Shown piece by piece: positions 7,795 through 16,557 of a DNA stretch of 64,000 nt. Below the pieces are notes generated by a model, which had not been told where the DNA came from, made no database searches, and worked only from the letters and a program-made list of their open reading frames with translations. The DNA is from JACNKV01 sp964422145 (GTDB lineage Bacteria; Fidelibacterota; Marinisomatia; Marinisomatales; JACNKV01), in contig CAYQZV010000005.1 in NCBI GenBank assembly GCA_964422145.1, positions 1-64,000 on the forward strand. The letters are read 5' to 3'. Numbering within the stretch: the stretch's first letter is position 1; each line of letters begins with the position of its first letter. The position numbers were made by a program, and so were the translations under genes.

Positions 7795-7879
7795 ATACGT
7801 CTACAATCTGTTAATAAGCAAATTGAAGCGGGCGAAATTACTGGTTTTCATCCCGCAAAACAAGCATTCTGAATAAAGA

Positions 7880-10747
7880 TTATTTTTCGTAAGCGTCCGG
7901 CGGTAAGCACTGACAGACTAAATTTCGATCACCGAACGCATTATCAATCCGCCCCACCGACGGCCAGAACTTAAATTCCTTCAACCACGGTGCTGGATAA
8001 ACCGCCTCTTCTCTTGAATACGGATGCACCCAATCATCGGCAGCTATCTCATCAGCAGTATGAGGGGCATTTTTTAGCACATTATCCTTTGAGTCAGCTT
8101 TTCCTGTTTCAACGGCAAGGATCTCTTTTTTAATCCGGATCAGTGCATCACAGAATCGATCCATTTCAGCCTTGGATTCACTTTCAGTCGGTTCGATCAT
8201 CAACGTCCCGGGAACAGGGAAGGAGATTGTCGGGGCGTGAAATCCGTAGTCTATCAGCCGTTTGGCAATATCTTCTTCGGTGATTCCCGTTTGTTTTTTG
8301 ATCGTTCGCAAATCTAAAATAAACTCATGGGCAACGCGTCCGTTTTCACCACGGTAGAGTACCGGATAATGATCCTCTAATTTTTTCGCCATGTAATTCG
8401 CATGTAAAATGGCAGTTTGAGACGCAAGAGCCAGTCCGTCAGAATTCATCAACGCTATATATGCCCACGAAATTGGTAAGATCGCCGAACTGCCAAACGG
8501 TGCTGCTGAAACGGCCGTCATACCTTTTTCGCCACCGGTTTCTATTACAGAGTGAGATGGAAGGAAAGGAGCTAAATGTTCTGCCGCAACGATGGGACCC
8601 ATCCCCGGACCGCCTCCGCCATGAGGAATCGCAAATGTTTTGTGAAGATTGATGTGCATGACATCCGCACCGAACTCACCCGGACGACAAATACCTACCA
8701 TGGCATTCAAGTTAGCACCATCCATGTAAACTTGTCCGCCGTATTGATGTATGATATCGCAAATATCTTTGATCGATGATTCAAACACACCATGCGTAGA
8801 CGGATAAGTGACCATCAGCGCTGATAGTTTTTCGCCGTGCTGTTCCGCTTTTTCTTTCAGATCCTGAACATCGATATTTCCATTTTCGTCGCAGCGGACG
8901 ACAACAACGTCCATCCCTGCCATGACAGCGCTGGCGGGGTTCGTCCCATGAGCAGACGCCGGAATTAAGCAGATATTTCGTTCGAGATCGTTCCGTGATT
9001 CATGGTAAGCCCGGATGACCATCAACCCCGCATACTCGCCCTGTGCGCCGGAATTCGGCTGCATCGAGATGGAATGAAATCCGGTTAAGTCGACTAACCA
9101 TTCACCCAATTCGTTGATGATCTCCAGCGTACCGCGGACCTGATCTTTGGGCGCAAACGGATGCGGATTTGCGAAGGCATCCCACGTAATTGGAATCATT
9201 TCCGTAGCGGCATTGAGTTTCATTGTGCAAGACCCCAGCGGGATCATGCTCGTATTAAGCGAAAGATCTTTTGTCTCCAATCGGTGAATATACCGCATCA
9301 TTTCCGTTTCAGAATGATATTTATGAAAAACCGGATGTGTGAGAAATGCTGATTGACGCGTCATGATTCCGTCATATCCCCATCGGATTTCTTCATTCAT
9401 CAAAATTTCATCGGATTCGTGTTCATCCGAAAATAAATTCAGAAGATCCTCAATATCCGACAAGGTTGTGCCCTCGTCTAGGCTGATGCCGATTGTCCCG
9501 TCGTCAAAATACCGTAAATTAATTCTATCTTCTTCCGCTTTGTTCTTTAGATTCGAAATTTCGATTTTTGATACTTGAAGACGGATTGTATCAAAAAAGG
9601 CTTGGTGTAAAACAGAAACCCCCATCGCCTGCAATCCTTTGGAGAGGATTGTGGTTAAATGATGAATCCGTTCTGCGATTGTTCGAATTCCGTCAGGGCC
9701 GTGATACACGGCATACATCCCCGCCATGATGGCAAGTAGAACCTGAGAGGTACAAATGTTGGACGTTGCCTTTTCCCGCCGAATATGTTGTTCCCGTGTC
9801 TGAAGCGACATGCGATAGGCTGTGTTCCCATGCCGGTCTTTGGATATTCCGATGATCCGCCCCGGGATTTTCCGCTGGAATTTTTCCGTTGTTGCAAAAT
9901 AAGCCGCATGCGGTCCGCCGTATCCCATGGGAACGCCGAAACGCTGAGTTGACCCGACAGCTGCATCGGCTCCAAACTCTCCTGGAGGTGTGAGTAATGC
10001 TAATGCCATGATATCAGCTGCAACAGCAACCGAAATATTGTGCTGATGTGCGCTTTCACAAAAGGCGGTATAGTCATGGATATCACCGTTTGTATCCGGA
10101 TATTGAATAAGAGCGCCGAATGTGTTTTGAGACAGATCATACGTTTGAGCATCTCCGGTAACAATCTGAATCCCCACGGGAAGTGCGCGAGTTTTGAGGA
10201 CATCAATTGTTTGAGGGTGACATGTATTCGAAACGAAGAACTCTGTACGGGGATGTTTCTTTTCATTTCGGTAAAACATGATCATCGCTTCAGCAGCAGC
10301 TGTGGCTTCATCCAATAACGAAGCATTGGCGATTGGCAGCCCTGTCAGCTCAGAAACCATTGTTTGAAAGTTGATCAATGCTTCGAGCCGTCCCTGTGAT
10401 ATTTCGGCCTGATAAGGAGTGTATTGAGTATACCAGCCTGGATTTTCAAGGATGTTCCGCTGGATCACCGACGGAACGAGCGTATTAGAATATCCCATCC
10501 CGATAAAGGATCGGAAAGGAACATTTTGATCCATGATCATTTTCAATTTGCTCAATAATTCTGATTCTCCGATCGGAGGGCAAATAGTAAAAGAGTGTTC
10601 GCTTCGAATAGATGGAGGAATAGTTTCATCCAGTAATTGGTTGAACGAATCCACTCCGACCTTTTTCATCATCGCTTGAATATCATGGTTGGAAGAACCG
10701 AGATGACGGCGGGGAAAGTCATCTGTAAAATGTACAGGTTGATCCAT
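7880..10747 (-). CDS. gcvP: Glycine dehydrogenase (aminomethyl-transferring), P protein of the glycine cleavage system
   Basis: The enzyme decarboxylates glycine with PLP and passes the aminomethyl group to lipoylated GcvH. The 955-residue length fits the single-chain GcvP type with N- and C-terminal halves of one fold. The start at 10747 (MDQPVHFTDDFPRRHLGSS) is chosen because an AGGA site precedes it and the family begins here; the frame is open 38 codons further upstream with no conserved sequence. PLP-lysine motif H-I-N-L-H-K-T-F followed by a glycine run (I-P-H-G-G-G-G-P-G-M-G-P) is present near residue 690, and L-G-S-C-T-M-K-L-N-A is intact. gcvT and gcvH are not in the window, and no glycine riboswitch is visible upstream. 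Confidence 0.97.
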   Translation of the reverse strand: MDQPVHFTDDFPRRHLGSSNHDIQAMMKKVGVDSFNQLLDETIPPSIRSEHSFTICPPIGESELLSKLKMIMDQNVPFRSFIGMGYSNTLVPSVIQRNILENPGWYTQYTPYQAEISQGRLEALINFQTMVSELTGLPIANASLLDEATAAAEAMIMFYRNEKKHPRTEFFVSNTCHPQTIDVLKTRALPVGIQIVTGDAQTYDLSQNTFGALIQYPDTNGDIHDYTAFCESAHQHNISVAVAADIMALALLTPPGEFGADAAVGSTQRFGVPMGYGGPHAAYFATTEKFQRKIPGRIIGISKDRHGNTAYRMSLQTREQHIRREKATSNICTSQVLLAIMAGMYAVYHGPDGIRTIAERIHHLTTILSKGLQAMGVSVLHQAFFDTIRLQVSKIEISNLKNKAEEDRINLRYFDDGTIGISLDEGTTLSDIEDLLNLFSDEHESDEILMNEEIRWGYDGIMTRQSAFLTHPVFHKYHSETEMMRYIHRLETKDLSLNTSMIPLGSCTMKLNAATEMIPITWDAFANPHPFAPKDQVRGTLEIINELGEWLVDLTGFHSISMQPNSGAQGEYAGLMVIRAYHESRNDLERNICLIPASAHGTNPASAVMAGMDVVVVRCDENGNIDVQDLKEKAEQHGEKLSALMVTYPSTHGVFESSIKDICDIIHQYGGQVYMDGANLNAMVGICRPGEFGADVMHINLHKTFAIPHGGGGPGMGPIVAAEHLAPFLPSHSVIETGGEKGMTAVSAAPFGSSAILPISWAYIALMNSDGLALASQTAILHANYMAKKLEDHYPVLYRGENGRVAHEFILDLRTIKKQTGITEEDIAKRLIDYGFHAPTISFPVPGTLMIEPTESESKAEMDRFCDALIRIKKEILAVETGKADSKDNVLKNAPHTADEIAADDWVHPYSREEAVYPAPWLKEFKFWPSVGRIDNAFGDRNLVCQCLPPDAYEK

Positions 10748-10967
10748 AAAAATTCCTATCTGATTTAGAAAATTTGTATTTGAATATTTATCGGTAAAAA
10801 TCTTCGTTAAAGTTAACGGTAAACCCGCATATGATAAACGGAAAATTAGAAGTTTGAACAATCCAATATTCTAAATATTCATAGGAATGCATAAAGAATA
10901 ATCAATAAATTTTCAGGATAGTATTTCATTAGAATATATGAAATCCATTTTTGTCTTGGAGAGCACA
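10748..10967. other. Divergent intergenic region between gcvP and the sugar nucleotide dehydrogenase gene
   Basis: This AT-rich stretch of 220 bases carries the upstream signals for two divergent genes. I see the gcvP ribosome site (minus strand AGGA near 10755) and GGAGAG at 10958-10963 for the plus-strand gene. No convincing -35/-10 pair, riboswitch or palindrome can be supported. Confidence 0.5.
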
Positions 10968-12278
10968 ATGTCCGTAAAAATATTAAATAAAATCGAAGAT
11001 CGATCTGCAAAGATCGGAGTAATTGGGTTGGGTTATGTAGGCCTTCCTTTAGCCGTTGAATTTGGAAAAGCAGGTTTTCAAGTCATTGGAATCGACATTG
11101 ATGAAGGTCGAGTATCACAGCTCAATGCGGGGGAGAATTACATTTCTGATGTCCGTGATGAAGACTTTTCGTACCTTGTAAACAATAATATGTTTACCGC
11201 AACGACTTCATTTGATGTGATCAGCGATGTCGACGCAGTATCTATTTGTGTCCCGACACCACTGAATAAATTAAAAGACCCTGACGTTTCTTATATTATC
11301 AGCGTTGTCAATGAATTGGAAAAATATTTGCATGATGATCTATTGATCGTTCTGGAAAGTACCACCTATCCGGGGACCACGCGCGAACTCGTTGCACCGC
11401 AATTAGAAAAAGCCGGATTCAACATCGGTGAAAAATGCTATCTCTGTTTTTCTCCGGAACGTGTCGACCCGGGAAACCCTGTATATCAAACGCACAACAC
11501 ACCTAAAGTCTTGGGCGGAATGACAGAAACCTGTACAAAACTGGGGAAAGCTTTATATGAAACCATCGTTTCTGAAATTGTACCGGTATCCTCGCCAGAA
11601 GCAGCTGAATTAACCAAACTGCTTGAAAACACATTCCGATCGATTAATATCGGACTCGCAAACGAAATGGCGATCATGTGCGAAAAACTTGGAGTGGATG
11701 TCTGGGAAGTCATTGATGCCGCGAATACAAAACCATTTGGGTTCATGAAATTTACTCCCGGTCCGGGACTTGGAGGTCATTGTATCCCGATTGATCCGCA
11801 CTATTTATCCTGGAAAATGAAATCGCTGGATTACCGCGCTCGATTTATTGAACTGGCAGGTGAAATAAACACTTCCATGCCGTTTCATGTTGTGGAATTA
11901 ATCAGCAAAGGATTGAACCGAGATAAAAAATCATTGAACGGCAGCCGCATTCTTCTTTTGGGAGTTGCATATAAAAAGGACATTGATGATGTCCGAGAAT
12001 CTCCTGCGCTGGATGTGCTGAGACTCCTTGAAAGTGAAGGTGCTGCGGTTGATTATTATGATCCGTTTGTTCCGATTATAAAGTGGAATGGAACGACCAT
12101 GAACAGCTTACCATCATTTGAAGACAGTATAAAAGAATATGATGCTGTTGTCATCTTAACTGACCATTCTGAGATCAACTACAATACTGTTTTAGATTCC
12201 GCAAAATTAATTGTGGATACACGGAACGTTTATCCCTCAGAGCAAAAGGGCAATATTTTACGTTTAGGTGTCGGATAA
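10968..12278 (+). CDS. wbpA: UDP-N-acetyl-D-glucosamine/mannosamine 6-dehydrogenase (WbpA/WecC family)
   Basis: This NAD-dependent enzyme oxidises C6 of a UDP-HexNAc to the uronic acid for cell-surface polysaccharide. The Rossmann motif G-L-G-Y-V-G-L-P lies near the N-terminus, the middle domain has the S-P-E-R-V-D-P-G-N motif, and the catalytic cysteine is in G-G-H-C-I-P-I-D-P-H-Y. The C-terminal UDP-binding domain starts near G-V-A-Y-K-K-D-I-D-D-V-R-E-S-P. ATG 10968 is preferred over ATG 10938 because GGAGAG is correctly spaced only for the former. WbpB-like and WbpD-like genes lie 1.2-2.8 kb away on the opposite strand, supporting the WbpA assignment. UDP-GlcNAc versus UDP-ManNAc substrate cannot be separated by eye. 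Confidence 0.9.
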   Translation: MSVKILNKIEDRSAKIGVIGLGYVGLPLAVEFGKAGFQVIGIDIDEGRVSQLNAGENYISDVRDEDFSYLVNNNMFTATTSFDVISDVDAVSICVPTPLNKLKDPDVSYIISVVNELEKYLHDDLLIVLESTTYPGTTRELVAPQLEKAGFNIGEKCYLCFSPERVDPGNPVYQTHNTPKVLGGMTETCTKLGKALYETIVSEIVPVSSPEAAELTKLLENTFRSINIGLANEMAIMCEKLGVDVWEVIDAANTKPFGFMKFTPGPGLGGHCIPIDPHYLSWKMKSLDYRARFIELAGEINTSMPFHVVELISKGLNRDKKSLNGSRILLLGVAYKKDIDDVRESPALDVLRLLESEGAAVDYYDPFVPIIKWNGTTMNSLPSFEDSIKEYDAVVILTDHSEINYNTVLDSAKLIVDTRNVYPSEQKGNILRLGVG

Positions 12279-12301
12279 CACGATTTAGAGAGTAAAATAA
12301 A

Positions 12302-13516
12302 ATGGCGAACTGCGAATCTCAATACGATATCGCCATTATCGGTGCTGGGATCATTGGACTCGCCACCGGATTGAAACTCATCGAGAATCATCCGGAATTA
12401 AAAATTTGTATTATTGAAAAAGAAGCTGTTGTCGCCGTTCACCAAACAGGAAATAACAGTGGAGTGATTCATTCTGGAATTTATTATCGTCCCGGATCAT
12501 TGAAAGCCAAGAACTGCCGCGAAGGTGTAAATGAACTGCTTACCTTTTGCAAAAAGTACAATATTCCTTATAAACTTTCAGGGAAACTCATCGTTGCTCT
12601 TGATGAAGAAGAACTCCCAAGATTGGATACATTGTATCAAAGAGGAGTCGAAAATAAAGTCCCCGATCTGCGATGGATAGATCGAGGTGAAATAAAAGAG
12701 ATTGAACCCTATTCTAATGGAATTCGCGCAATTCACTCTCCTCAAACAGGCGTGGTTGATTATGTGAAGGTTGCTGAAAAAATGCAGGAGATTTTCACAT
12801 CAAAAGGCGGTGAGATTTTATTTGATCATGAATGTCTTCAGATAGTCGAAGAGTCAACAGATTGCATTGTGGAAACCACAAAAAGAGATATTCATTCATC
12901 TTTCGTTGTGAACTGCGCAGGATTATATTCAGATCGAATTGCTAATATGGCTCATCAATCCATCGGAGTAAAAATCATCCCATTTCGGGGTGAATACTAT
13001 ACGCTGTCAGAATCGGCTTCAAAAAAAGTAAAATCACTGATCTATCCGGTTCCGGATCCGAAATTTCCGTTTTTAGGCGTTCATTTTACAAGAAATATTT
13101 ATGGGAATGTAGAAGCCGGCCCGAATGCGGTTTTGGCACTTGCAAGAGAGGGCTATCGGAAAACAAATATGAATGGTAAAGATATGATGGATACTATGAC
13201 CTATCCCGGATTTTGGAAATTGGTGATGAATTATTGGAAAACCGGAGCTGAAGAACAGATTAGGTCCTTCATAAAACCTTTGTTTGTCAAATCGTTACAA
13301 AGGATGATACCGGATATTCAAAGTAAGGATCTTATTTCCGGAGGAGCGGGTGTCCGAGCGCAGGCACTTACACCAAACGGGAAACTAGTTGATGACTTTC
13401 ACGTGATTGAATCTGCGAAAAGCATCCATGTTTTAAATGCGCCGTCTCCGGCTGCAACCGCATCACTTGCGATCGGTCAAAATATAACTGACCGTATTAT
13501 AAAAAAAATAAGCTAA
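12302..13516 (+). CDS. lhgO: L-2-hydroxyglutarate oxidase (FAD-dependent)
   Basis: The 404-residue protein oxidises L-2-hydroxyglutarate to 2-oxoglutarate, passing electrons to quinone or oxygen. FAD-binding Rossmann motif G-A-G-I-I-G-L-A is at residues 14-21, with I-E-K-E following, and the family motif N-N-S-G-V-I-H-S-G-I-Y-Y appears at about 50-61. The substrate region contains G-E-Y-Y-T-L and the C-terminal F-H-V-I-E/N-A-P-S-P-A-A-T-A-S-L-A-I-G is intact. It lies 23 bases after wbpA on the same strand and ends convergently with a 4-base overlap against the wbpD-like gene. A link to 2-hydroxyglutarate made by WbpB is plausible (see findings). Confidence 0.88.
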   Translation: MANCESQYDIAIIGAGIIGLATGLKLIENHPELKICIIEKEAVVAVHQTGNNSGVIHSGIYYRPGSLKAKNCREGVNELLTFCKKYNIPYKLSGKLIVALDEEELPRLDTLYQRGVENKVPDLRWIDRGEIKEIEPYSNGIRAIHSPQTGVVDYVKVAEKMQEIFTSKGGEILFDHECLQIVEESTDCIVETTKRDIHSSFVVNCAGLYSDRIANMAHQSIGVKIIPFRGEYYTLSESASKKVKSLIYPVPDPKFPFLGVHFTRNIYGNVEAGPNAVLALAREGYRKTNMNGKDMMDTMTYPGFWKLVMNYWKTGAEEQIRSFIKPLFVKSLQRMIPDIQSKDLISGGAGVRAQALTPNGKLVDDFHVIESAKSIHVLNAPSPAATASLAIGQNITDRIIKKIS

Positions 13517-14085
13517 ACCGGATGAACGATTCCGTCCTTTAGACGATATTCTCCACATACGCTAAGACCGCCGTCGTCAAAAGAGAGTGTTTCACCTTTT
13601 TTATTAACCCAACCTGCAATTTTCCCCGGATTTCCTAAAATCAACGCAAAAGCCGGGACATCTTTGGTCACAACACTTCCCGCTCCGATAAGAGAATATT
13701 CTCCAATCGTAATCCCGCAGACAATGGTGGCGTTCGCTCCGATGGATGCGCTTTTTTTCACGAGTGTTTTTGTATAAAATTCACTGCCGCGCTGAGGAAA
13801 TTCACATCTCGGGCGAAGGATATTCGTAAACACCATACTCGGTCCGCAGAAGACATAATCTTCCAGCTCAACCCCTTCATATACAGAAACATTGTTTTGG
13901 ATTTTTACAGAATTGCCGATTAATACATTATTGGCAATATTGACATTTTGTCCTAAAGTACATTTTTCCCCGAGGATCGCTCCTGTTTGAACATGAGAAT
14001 AATGCCAAATACGTGTGTCAGCTCCTATGCTGACATTATCATCGACTACAGCGGTCGGATGAATATAATAGTCTAAATCGGACAT
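13513..14085 (-). CDS. wbpD: UDP-2-acetamido-3-amino-2,3-dideoxy-uronate N-acetyltransferase (WbpD/WlbB-like)
   Basis: The 190-residue protein is a left-handed beta-helix acetyltransferase: hexapeptide repeats run from about residue 9 to 150 (for example I-G-A-D-T-R-I-W, I-G-N-S-V-K-I-Q, I-G-A-N-A-T-I-V, I-G-E-Y-S-L-I-G). The W-H-Y-S-H-V motif and the loop with F-T-N-I-L-R-P-R match WbpD-type enzymes that acetylate the 3-amino group with acetyl-CoA. Its start abuts the stop of the oxidoreductase gene upstream, so the two are an operon. An aminotransferase (WbpE-like), required between them in the known pathway, is not in the window. Confidence 0.85.
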   Translation of the reverse strand: MSDLDYYIHPTAVVDDNVSIGADTRIWHYSHVQTGAILGEKCTLGQNVNIANNVLIGNSVKIQNNVSVYEGVELEDYVFCGPSMVFTNILRPRCEFPQRGSEFYTKTLVKKSASIGANATIVCGITIGEYSLIGAGSVVTKDVPAFALILGNPGKIAGWVNKKGETLSFDDGGLSVCGEYRLKDGIVHPV

Positions 14086-15057
14086 TTATTCAGCTTCCTT
14101 TCTCATTAATTGTTTGCTGGCTGATTCCAGGACTTTTAAAACGTCCACGGCATTTTGACCGTTTGAGATCGTTACGGGTGTCCCGTCCAAATGATCCACA
14201 AAATATTGCAGCTCTTCGGTTAATGGCATTGCCGTGTCATAAGGAATCGATTCCGTCGGGCCATCGCGTTTGACAGGCTTCCCAGCTTCCCAATCGATGC
14301 TTTTATCGTAATGTAAAAGCGGTTTCCCTTCTGCACTATCCTCAAAACGGATCATTCCTTTTGATCCGATGACAACCAGCCGATGTTCTTTGAACGGGTG
14401 CAGCCAACTGACATAAATATGCCCCATTATGTTTCCGGGGTAATGAAGTGTCGTCATGGTGGTGTCGTGAATATTTTCTTGCAGGAAAGAACCGCCAGTT
14501 GATGTGATCTCAACCGGGTTGGAATCGGTGAAAAATTGAAAGACAGCAATATCATGAGGCGCGAAACTCCAAAAAACGTTTTCTTCAGTTCGAACTGTAC
14601 CTAAGTTCAGTCGATTGCTGTAAATATAGTGCAGGTCTCCGATCTTACCTTCAGAAATAAGTTCTTTAATTTTTCGAATCGCAGGGTGAAAGAGAAGGAC
14701 ATGTCCAACCATTAAATTAACATGGTTTTCTTTTGCCATATCTCGTAGAACCAGCGCTTCTTTGCTGTCGAGTGTAATTGGTTTTTCAACCAAGACGTGT
14801 TTCCCGGATTCTATAATTTTTTTGGTGATTTGAAAATGAGTAGCAGGCGGCGTGGCGACTGTGTATCCGTCAAATCCTTTATCCAGCGCATCATCCAAAT
14901 CCGTAAAAACGGTAACGTTTGGATACAGTTCTTTGATTTCACCTAATGTGTCGGTATTTGATTCAACGACACCGCCCAACACATTCAATGAATGTAATGT
15001 TCGAATATGGTTTTTACCCCATCTCCCGGCACCGACAACACAAACCTGTTTTTGCAT
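14086..15057 (-). CDS. wbpB: Gfo/Idh/MocA-family sugar-nucleotide 3-dehydrogenase (WbpB/WlbA-like)
   Basis: The 323-residue protein has an N-terminal NAD-binding motif G-A-G-R-W-G-K-N-H and the family catalytic motif V-E-K-P-I-T-L (E-K-P near residue 93), followed by an alpha/beta dimerisation domain. In the Wbp pathway the enzyme oxidises C3 of the UDP-HexNAc uronic acid. Start 15057 is chosen because AGAGGA lies just upstream; the frame extends 12 codons further without conserved sequence. Adjacent wbpD-like gene and nearby wbpA support the pathway. Gfo/Idh enzymes are a broad family, so the substrate is inferred from neighbours. Confidence 0.82.
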   Translation of the reverse strand: MQKQVCVVGAGRWGKNHIRTLHSLNVLGGVVESNTDTLGEIKELYPNVTVFTDLDDALDKGFDGYTVATPPATHFQITKKIIESGKHVLVEKPITLDSKEALVLRDMAKENHVNLMVGHVLLFHPAIRKIKELISEGKIGDLHYIYSNRLNLGTVRTEENVFWSFAPHDIAVFQFFTDSNPVEITSTGGSFLQENIHDTTMTTLHYPGNIMGHIYVSWLHPFKEHRLVVIGSKGMIRFEDSAEGKPLLHYDKSIDWEAGKPVKRDGPTESIPYDTAMPLTEELQYFVDHLDGTPVTISNGQNAVDVLKVLESASKQLMRKEAE

Positions 15058-15180
15058 ATAATCCTCTATATCTTCCCAAAATGTAAAGGACAAATTACAC
15101 GTTAGTCTATATTAACCCGAAATAAAATAAATTGTTGGACAGATGTCTTATCCTGATATGTGTATGGGGAATTATTCGTG

Positions 15181-15197
15181 TTTCATCATGGATGAAA
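15181..15197. repeat. Perfect palindrome, possible operator or RNA hairpin
   Basis: TTTCATC at 15181-15187 is the exact reverse complement of GATGAAA at 15191-15197, separated by ATG. GATGAAA recurs as a direct repeat at about 15216-15222. It could be a repressor site for the divergent genes or part of a structured RNA. Confidence 0.4.
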
Positions 15198-15336
15198 ATC
15201 ATCGTAAATTTATTTGATGAAAAAGATTAAAACACGTGATAAAACGGATGTCAACATGAATATAACTCAATGGAGAAGGGCTTGATAAAAGGCGTTAGAT
15301 CTCTCACTAAAATTTGTGTTGCCGAAAATATTAAAC

Positions 15337-15367
15337 AAAATGCACCGTTACTCAGGTGCATTTTTTA
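15337..15367 (+). terminator. Intrinsic terminator without an upstream gene
   Basis: AAAATGCACC (15337-15346) pairs with GGTGCATTTT (15355-15364) around an 8-nt loop and is followed by a T-rich tail. The nearest plus-strand gene upstream ends at 13516 with two minus-strand genes in between, so what it terminates is unclear. Confidence 0.75.
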
Positions 15368-15388
15368 TTTGAGAACTAAAGGAATCGA

Positions 15389-16093
15389 ATGGATACAATA
15401 CACCACTTAGTCGAACTTCAAAAAATTGACCTTGAACTGATGGAATTAACTGACCTGTTAGGCGATTTACCGGAAAAAGTAAATCAGTTAGTGTCTGAGG
15501 AAAAAACGCTGTTAGAAGAAATTGAGAACGGTAAAGCAAGGCTGAAGGATATTTCAGTAGAATTGCACAAAGCCGATGTCGACGTCCAGGAAGCAACCGA
15601 AAAAATTGATAAGCTGAAAGATCAGCTGTTTTTAGTGACCAGTAATAAACAATATGATGCACTGATGCAGGAAATTGATTTCCTGAAAGAAGAGTTAAAT
15701 AGATTTGAAACAGTCGATTTAGAGTTGATGGAAGAAAAATCAGAGCTTGAAGAATTAGTTAAAAGTAAAGAACAAACACATGAAACTTTGAGTGAAGATT
15801 TAGGAACACGGAAAGAGAAACTTGAAAAATTAATTTCTGAAACATCCAATCAGAAAAATGCATTAGAAGAAAAACGAAATGAAAAAGCCGGCATGATTGA
15901 TCCGAATGCCGTGAAACGATACGATCGCGTTCGTTCAGCCAAAGGCGGAGTTGCGGTGGTCGCAGTGGATAATAACGCGTGCGGAGGATGCGGAGCAGGG
16001 TTACCGCCGCAGGATGTTGCAGACATTAAGACTGGATCCGGGGTGCATCACTGTTACGTTTGCACACGCTTTTTATATTGGGAAAAATCTTAA
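15389..16093 (+). CDS. C4-type zinc ribbon coiled-coil protein (DUF164/COG1579, zf-RING_7)
   Basis: The 234-residue protein is a long antiparallel coiled coil (residues about 1-175) capped by a C-terminal zinc ribbon with C-G-G-C-G and H-H-C-Y-V-C-T-R-F-L-Y-W. The family includes Helicobacter HP0958 (FlgZ), which acts as a flagellar chaperone and RNA-binding factor, but the family is widespread in non-flagellated bacteria and the general role is not established. A clear start follows AAAGGAATCG. It lies just upstream of RNase P RNA. Confidence 0.85.
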   Translation: MDTIHHLVELQKIDLELMELTDLLGDLPEKVNQLVSEEKTLLEEIENGKARLKDISVELHKADVDVQEATEKIDKLKDQLFLVTSNKQYDALMQEIDFLKEELNRFETVDLELMEEKSELEELVKSKEQTHETLSEDLGTRKEKLEKLISETSNQKNALEEKRNEKAGMIDPNAVKRYDRVRSAKGGVAVVAVDNNACGGCGAGLPPQDVADIKTGSGVHHCYVCTRFLYWEKS

Positions 16094-16118
16094 GAATTTT
16101 CTTCAATTATTCTTTTTG

Positions 16119-16491
16119 AAAATTGAGTCGATCGGGTGATCGCCCTGAGGAGTGTAAAATCCTTGGGGAGGAAAGTCCGAGCACCGCAGAGCAGGATGCC
16201 TTCTAACGGAAGGAGTCCGCGAGGGCATGGAAAGTGCAGCAGAAAGTAAACCGCCCCGCTTGTCGGGGTAAGGGTGAAAGGGTGGTGTAAGAGACCACCA
16301 GTCCCGATAGCAATACCGGGAGCTTGTAAACCCCATCCGGTGCAAGACCGAGTAAGTTCCGAGATGTGGCTCGCATCATTGGAGGAACGGGTAGGTTGCG
16401 TGAATCTGATGGCGACATCAGAACCAGGTGAATGATCACACATCCGATTAAATCGGAGGACAAAACACGGCTTATAGATCGACTCAATTTT
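16119..16491 (+). ncRNA. rnpB: RNase P RNA, bacterial type A
   Basis: The ribozyme that matures tRNA 5' ends. The ends are set by a 15-bp P1 helix: AAAATTGAGTCGATC at 16119-16133 pairs exactly with GATCGACTCAATTTT at 16477-16491. Conserved core sequences are present: GAGGAAAGTCCGAGC near 16168, AGAAAGTAAACCGCC near 16240, GGTAAGGGTGAAAGGGTG near 16266, AAACCCCATCCGG near 16328, and ACACGGCTTATAG near 16465. Open frames on the opposite strand here are not genes. Confidence 0.97.
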
Positions 16492-16557
16492 CACAAACAT
16501 TAAATCCTGAGAGGGCATCATAAGTAGACTATCGGAAAAAGTGACGAAAGAAGGTAA

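Larger units (their letters stand above)
15058..15388. other. Noncoding stretch with palindrome and orphan terminator
   Basis: This divergent interval of about 330 bases contains no convincing gene. Visible elements are a 17-nt palindrome TTTCATC-ATG-GATGAAA at 15181-15197, an outer inverted repeat CGTGTTT (15177-15183) with AAACACG (15230-15236), and a clear intrinsic terminator at 15337-15367. Together they could mark a small RNA or an attenuated leader for the gene at 15389. Confidence 0.45.

Noticed and set aside
7602..7796. Open frame on the minus strand
   Set aside because: It runs through tRNA-Pro and tRNA-His and has no protein-like composition.
7828..7855. GCGGG...CCCGC inverted repeat downstream of gcvP as a terminator
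   Set aside because: The loop is long, only five pairs form, and no T-run follows on either strand.
10748..10967. Glycine riboswitch upstream of gcvP
   Set aside because: None of the conserved glycine aptamer helices or core motifs is visible in this AT-rich interval.
15255..15284. Possible 9-codon leader peptide MNITQWRRA before the terminator at 15337
   Set aside because: No ribosome site, no run of one regulatory amino acid, and no anti-terminator pairing that I can support.
16090..16521. Minus-strand frames of up to 143 codons
   Set aside because: They are antisense to RNase P RNA, whose structure fully explains the sequence.
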